Origin: Candidatus Hydrogenedentota bacterium
GTDB taxonomy: Bacteria; Hydrogenedentota; Hydrogenedentia; Hydrogenedentales; CAITNO01
Assembly: GCA_012730045.1 (NCBI GenBank)
Contig: JAAYBR010000127.1
Coordinates: 1-41,442, forward strand
DNA: 41,442 nt
Reading direction: 5' to 3'
The position numbers and the translations under genes are program-made. Shown here piece after piece: positions 39,817 through 41,442 of this stretch (its first letter is position 1; each line of letters begins with the position of its first letter). The notes under the pieces were generated by a model. It did no database searches and was not told the DNA's origin. It worked only from the letters and a program-made list of their open reading frames with translations.

Positions 39817-40254
39817 GTGCAGCATTTTGACGGTGATTATGTGGAATGGGTGCTGGAGCGGATTGGTCGGGCGCCGCGGCGCTCTTCAACCGGAGAGGTT
39901 TCTACGGCGGCCGTGACGGCGCACCTGCGCCATTCCGTCGAGCGGAGCCTGGGGCGCGTGCCGCCGGAGCCGTTCCGGGGCACTTGGTTTTCCGTGCATG
40001 TCCTGGGGCCTCTCGTGCTCGGGGGCTGGCTGCCGTTTCCCGAAGACGGCGCCGTGATGCCCTCCCTGTCAGATGCGGCGGTGGAAGGGGAGACGGCGGC
40101 GCTCAAGGCCGTTCTGGAGGAGTATCTGGCCCTGGTGCAGGCCGACGAGCTCCCGCCGGGGACGCACCCCCTCTACGGCCCCCTGGATGTCGCCGGATGG
40201 GAGCGGTTCCACCTGCGGCATTTCGAGCATCACCTGTCGCGGCTGGGCGTGTGA
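39817..40254 (+). CDS. DUF1569/DinB-like protein
   Basis: The 145-residue product is a four-helix DinB-superfamily protein of the DUF1569 type, recognised by the C-terminal HPLYGPLDVAGWERFHLRHFEHHLSRLG and the HLRHSVERSLG helix. The family has a putative metal site; biochemical role is unknown. GTG at 39817 is preferred because AAGGAG (39804-39809) stands seven bases before it; an in-frame GTG at 39793 overlaps the preceding stop but has no such site. It is the last gene of the wecB unit and is convergent with the LysM gene, 18 bases away. Confidence 0.78.
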   Translation: MQHFDGDYVEWVLERIGRAPRRSSTGEVSTAAVTAHLRHSVERSLGRVPPEPFRGTWFSVHVLGPLVLGGWLPFPEDGAVMPSLSDAAVEGETAALKAVLEEYLALVQADELPPGTHPLYGPLDVAGWERFHLRHFEHHLSRLGV

Positions 40255-40272
40255 GTTGCTGAATCCCGGCGG

Positions 40273-41442
40273 CTACTCCGGCTTCTTGGGCATCTTCACC
40301 TTGGCGCCGAGTTTGAGCGCGTTGGATGCCGGGATGTTGTTGAGCTTCATGAACGCCTCCTGCGTCATGCCGCACTTGATCGCCAGCCGGTAGACATTGT
40401 CGCCGGGCTGCACTGTGTACATCTCGTATTCACCCTCTGCGGCCTGCGGGGCCGCCGGCTCGGCCGGCGCGGCCTCCGCCGCCGGTTCCGGCGTCGGCGC
40501 GGGTTCCGTTGGCTTATCTGCGGACTCTTCCCCGGCGTCCTTCTCCTGCACCGGTTCCGGCGTTTCAGGCTCTGGCGCGGGCGCGGGTTCAGGGGCTGTT
40601 TCAGGCGCGGGCGTCGGTTCTGGCTCCGGTGTGACTGCTGGCTCTGGTGTCGGTTCCGGTTCTGGTGTCGGTTCCGGTTCTGGTGTGACTGCTGGCTCTG
40701 GTGTCGGTTCCGGTTCCGGTTCCGCTGCGGGTTCCGGTGCGGGCACCGCTTCGGGGATGGATTTCTGTTCCGGCGCAGGCGCAACCGCCTCCTCCTCTGC
40801 GGGGACGGCGTCTTTGTCTTCGGCTTCCGGGGCCGGTGGCGCGGGCGCGGGTTCTGCGGGAGGAGCGGGAGTCTCCTCCTGCGGCGGCGTCTCTTCGGCG
40901 GCCTCGGGAGGTGCGGGCGCTTCCGTCTCTTCGGGGGGCTCCACGGGAGGCGCCACTGCGTCTTCGGCCGGGGTTTCCGGAGTGGCGGGCGCTGGGTCTG
41001 TTGCTGCGGGGACGGATTCGGGAACCTCCGCCGGTGTCGGTTCTGACTGCGTCGCCGGGGCGGGGGCGGGGGCGGCCTCCTCCGGAGCTGGGGACTCCTG
41101 TTCTGGTGCCGCTTCCTGCGGGGTTTCGGCAGCCTCGGTCTCTGCCGGGGGAGCGGGAACGCCGGCCTCGGCATCTTCCGGCTTCGCCTCCGGTTCTGGA
41201 ACCGGGACGGCTATTTTCAGTTCCTGGCCAATCTTGATGGTGGAATCTTTGAGGTTGTTAAGCTCCTGGATGGCCTTCATCTCCACCCCGTACTTGCGGG
41301 AGATGGCCGTGAGCGAGTCCCCCTTCTCCACTTTGTGGACAACTTCCTGGAGGGCGGGGGCGGGCGGGGCGGCCGGTTCCGGTTGGGGTTCCGGTTGGGG
41401 TTCCGGTTGGGGTTCCGGTTGGGGTTCCGGTTGGGGTTCCGC
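40273..41442 (-). CDS. LysM-domain protein with long Pro/Glu/Ala linker (partial)
   Basis: The frame is open to the window end, so the N-terminus is missing. Reading inward: repeated P-Q-P-E, a first LysM ([30 protein letters not shown]), about 250 residues of Pro, Glu, Ala and Thr with repeated EPEPTPEP and PAVTP motifs, and a C-terminal LysM ([48 protein letters not shown]). LysM domains bind peptidoglycan or chitin-like glycans; the linker would span the envelope. No catalytic domain is visible in this part. Strongly biased codons follow from the repeats. Confidence 0.9.
   Translation of the reverse strand, partial: AEPQPEPQPEPQPEPQPEPQPEPAAPPAPALQEVVHKVEKGDSLTAISRKYGVEMKAIQELNNLKDSTIKIGQELKIAVPVPEPEAKPEDAEAGVPAPPAETEAAETPQEAAPEQESPAPEEAAPAPAPATQSEPTPAEVPESVPAATDPAPATPETPAEDAVAPPVEPPEETEAPAPPEAAEETPPQEETPAPPAEPAPAPPAPEAEDKDAVPAEEEAVAPAPEQKSIPEAVPAPEPAAEPEPEPTPEPAVTPEPEPTPEPEPTPEPAVTPEPEPTPAPETAPEPAPAPEPETPEPVQEKDAGEESADKPTEPAPTPEPAAEAAPAEPAAPQAAEGEYEMYTVQPGDNVYRLAIKCGMTQEAFMKLNNIPASNALKLGAKVKMPKKPE
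40629..40720 (-). repeat. 54-bp direct repeat within the LysM gene
   Basis: The same stretch GTGACTGCTGGCTCTGGTG plus CGGTTCCGGTT starts at 40631 and again at 40685, a 54-base (18-codon) period encoding [14 protein letters not shown]-type sequence. It is in frame, as expected for slippage- or recombination-driven length change of the linker. Confidence 0.8.
41379..41438 (-). repeat. Five 12-bp units encoding PQPE
   Basis: The unit CCGGTTGGGGTT (plus strand) is repeated five times exactly and runs to the window edge, so more copies may lie outside. Each unit encodes four residues (P-Q-P-E) before the first LysM domain, and any unit change keeps the frame. Confidence 0.9.

Overview
The window is high-GC (roughly two thirds G+C), densely coded bacterial DNA with no phage or transposase genes. 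Gene content points to the PVC/Hydrogenedentota-like part of the tree: a DUF1080 (3-keto-disaccharide hydrolase) protein, a PmoA/DUF6807 protein, a DUF4091 glycoside-hydrolase-like protein, secreted beta-helix proteins, a GH50-like agarase-type enzyme, BACON-type repeats and a DUF1569 DinB-like protein. This assignment is inferred from family content and was not tested by phylogeny.

Layout. (1) 1-2635: housekeeping translation block tuf (3' end), tRNA-Trp, secE, nusG, rplK, rplA. It ends in a strong terminator with no rplJ-rplL-rpoBC after it. A hairpin resembling the L1-binding mRNA motif lies between rplK and rplA. (2) 2660-8932: PmoA-like secreted protein (minus strand), a well-marked sigma-70 promoter, a xylose-isomerase-like TIM-barrel protein with substituted metal ligands, then hflX, a TPR protein and an HGSNAT-like acyltransferase in overlapping order. 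(3) 8933-9537: intergenic repeats, made of three tandem ~117-bp units able to fold as four-way junctions, then a near-perfect palindrome. (4) 9538-15936: DUF1080 protein followed by a complete family-5 (Opp/Dpp) ABC importer with three consecutive ATGA overlaps. (5) 16026-18917: a lipoprotein with three BACON-like repeats and a von Willebrand A domain, plus a small lipoprotein, then a second copy of the repeat/palindrome pair. (6) 19375-22881: very long GH13 alpha-amylase-type protein; convergent with it, a type IV (pseudo)pilin with a candidate sigma-54 promoter.

(7) 23579-29568: minus-strand operon of DUF4091 protein, D-2-hydroxyacid dehydrogenase and a beta-helix/beta-propeller protein, with a promoter in front and a terminator behind; it looks like a glycan or uronate-type catabolic unit. 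(8) 29699-31556: three tandem, diverged paralogs of an unrecognised membrane-anchored protein of ~150 residues, each with its own sigma-70 promoter. This is the best candidate for something undescribed. (9) 31674-33722: GH50-like agarase-type enzyme. (10) 34033-36559: a receiver-GGDEF protein in which both domains have lost their signature residues, an acyl-CoA-binding protein, and an AmmeMemoRadiSam-type radical SAM protein. (11) 36560-40254: a repeat-rich spacer, then wecB, a secreted beta-helix protein and a DUF1569 protein in overlapping order. (12) 40273-end: a LysM protein with a long Pro/Glu/Ala linker encoded by minisatellite-like DNA, running off the window.

Overall theme: a core translation block followed by accessory genes for scavenging, binding and degrading polysaccharides, most with export signals, separated by families of short palindromic or periodic intergenic repeats. 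All functional statements rest on motifs read by eye; no database search was run.
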